Shown: piece after piece, positions 63,207 through 64,000 of the stretch
Layout: every line of letters begins with the position of its first letter
How positions within the stretch are numbered: position 1 is the stretch's first letter
Assembly: GCF_000346755.1 (NCBI RefSeq)
Contig: NZ_ANNV01000106.1
Span: 1 to 64,000, forward strand
Direction: 5' to 3'
Length of the DNA stretch: 64,000 bases
From: Pseudomonas sp. CBZ-4
GTDB taxonomy: Bacteria > Pseudomonadota > Gammaproteobacteria > Pseudomonadales > Pseudomonadaceae
Made by a program: the position numbers and the translations under genes
Notes under the pieces: generated by a model
Told to the model about the DNA's origin: nothing
The model's database searches: none
What the model saw: the letters and a program-made list of their open reading frames with translations, nothing else

Positions 63207-64000
63207 TCAATCCTTGAGGTGCAGCACAAACGATTCGTACGGGCGCAGCGCAACCGTGCGCGTACGCGGTGGGCAATCGGGGTAGTTGCTGATCAACAGG
63301 CGTTGCTCGCTCGTCGGGTTGATCACGTCAGCGGGCAGTTGGATTTCGCACGGCGTGCCGTAGAAGTTGTTCAGCACCAGCAGGCGCTCGCCGTCGCCTT
63401 CGCGCAGGTAGGCCCAGACCTGAAGATGGTCCGGCAGGAGTTGGCGGTAAACACCGTGCTGGATCAGCGGTTCATGACGACGCAAGGCGATCAGCGCGCG
63501 GTAGTGATGCAGCACCGAATCCGGCTCATCCAGCTGGCTTTCGACGTTGATGGTCGAGGCGTTCGCCGGGATACCAATCCACGGCTCGCCACTGCTGAAA
63601 CCCGCATTGGTCCCCGCATTCCACTGCATCGGCGTACGCCCGTTATCCCGCGATTTCTGCATGATCGCGGCCATGCTCGACGCCTCGGACTCACCGGCAT
63701 CGCGCTTGAGGCGGAAGATATTCAGGGTCTCCACATCGCGGTACTGCTCGATGCGGTCGAAGCCCGGATTGGTCATGCCCAACTCTTCGCCCTGGTACAC
63801 ATACGGCGTGCCCTGGAGGAAGTGCAGCGCGGTGGCGAGCATCTTGGCCGAGACCACGCGGTACTCGCCGTCGTCACCAAAGCGCGAGACCACGCGCGGC
63901 TGGTCGTGGTTGCACCAGAACAACGCGTTCCAGCCGCCGCCGGCCTGCATGCCCAGTTGCCAGTCGGAAAAGATCTGCTTGAGCTGGAGGAAATCGAAGT
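63207..64000 (-). CDS. treC: Trehalose-6-phosphate hydrolase, N-terminus outside window
   Basis: The last 263 codons of a glycoside hydrolase family 13 enzyme; the frame stays open to the window edge (FDFLQLKQIFSDWQLGMQ before the first internal Met). Region IV FWCNHDQPRVVSRFGDDG and the segment TPYVYQGEELGMTN are typical of phosphotrehalases and oligo-1,6-glucosidases; the PTS and porin neighbours favour trehalose-6-phosphate. First visible gene of the minus-strand tre series. Confidence 0.88.
   Translation of the reverse strand, partial: FDFLQLKQIFSDWQLGMQAGGGWNALFWCNHDQPRVVSRFGDDGEYRVVSAKMLATALHFLQGTPYVYQGEELGMTNPGFDRIEQYRDVETLNIFRLKRDAGESEASSMAAIMQKSRDNGRTPMQWNAGTNAGFSSGEPWIGIPANASTINVESQLDEPDSVLHHYRALIALRRHEPLIQHGVYRQLLPDHLQVWAYLREGDGERLLVLNNFYGTPCEIQLPADVINPTSEQRLLISNYPDCPPRTRTVALRPYESFVLHLKD

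Overview
The window looks like core chromosome of a fluorescent Pseudomonas (P. fluorescens group). The supporting signs are GC-rich coding sequence, many GTGGGAGC...GCTCCCAC REP/REPIN palindromes at gene ends, Pseudomonas-type gene neighbourhoods (rocS1-rocR-rocA1, nagR-nagA-nagB-nagF-nagE, purL-mltF, rpsP-rimM-trmD-rplS) and the lack of phage, plasmid or insertion-sequence genes. It carries 55 protein-coding genes that I can support and two initiator tRNA genes. No CRISPR array, integrase island or transposase was seen.

Layout. 1-11 kb: groES-groEL behind a candidate heat-shock promoter, fxsA, a HugZ-like haem/FMN protein, a DUF481 outer-membrane protein, a DNA alkyltransferase-like protein, ampG, proS, a lipoprotein, and dinB under a LexA box. 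11.1-11.6 kb: two tandem, nearly identical promoter-tRNA(fMet)-terminator units. 11.8-21.6 kb: mprF with a VirJ-type hydrolase (aminoacyl-phosphatidylglycerol homeostasis), recJ, yaeQ, a CaiB-type CoA-transferase overlapping a periplasmic solute-binding protein, and two small proteins. 21.7-27.2 kb: a BvgS-like sensor, a LuxR-type regulator and an EAL-domain response regulator, i.e. a roc/sad-type system; its EAL domain appears catalytically degraded. 27.3-34.7 kb: hom-thrC, dsbC, xerD, a thioesterase and the rpsP-rimM-trmD-rplS operon. 34.9-44.9 kb: ffh, a CcsA/YpjD-type membrane protein, a CNNM/CorC protein, an MHS transporter, purT and a VUT transporter bracketed by two perfect inverted REPIN copies, then DUF1289, gamma-carbonic anhydrase, two NUDIX enzymes and an L,D-transpeptidase. 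45-52.3 kb: a complete N-acetylglucosamine PTS operon with its GntR-type regulator. 52.3-58.8 kb: an AT-richer orphan gene, then a NIF3-like gene, purL and mltF. 58.9-64 kb: the tail of a trehalose PTS cluster (truncated trehalose-6-phosphate hydrolase, maltoporin-like porin, EIIA-HPr-EI fusion, EIIB-like protein).

How the parts work together. The most coherent theme is sugar uptake by two dedicated PTS systems placed within 19 kb. Each has its own EIIA-HPr-EI fusion, and each carries an extra EIIB-like module in which the phosphorylated cysteine is replaced by alanine. Other themes are cell-envelope maintenance and peptidoglycan recycling (ampG, mltF, L,D-transpeptidase, nag operon, mprF-virJ), folding and secretion (groESL, dsbC, ffh) and DNA repair (dinB, recJ, xerD, ATL). 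I did not find a wholly new system. The best leads are the cysteine-less EIIB modules, the degenerate RocR-type EAL protein, the inverted REPIN pair, the mirrored half-sites of the nag promoter and an orphan small gene of different composition.
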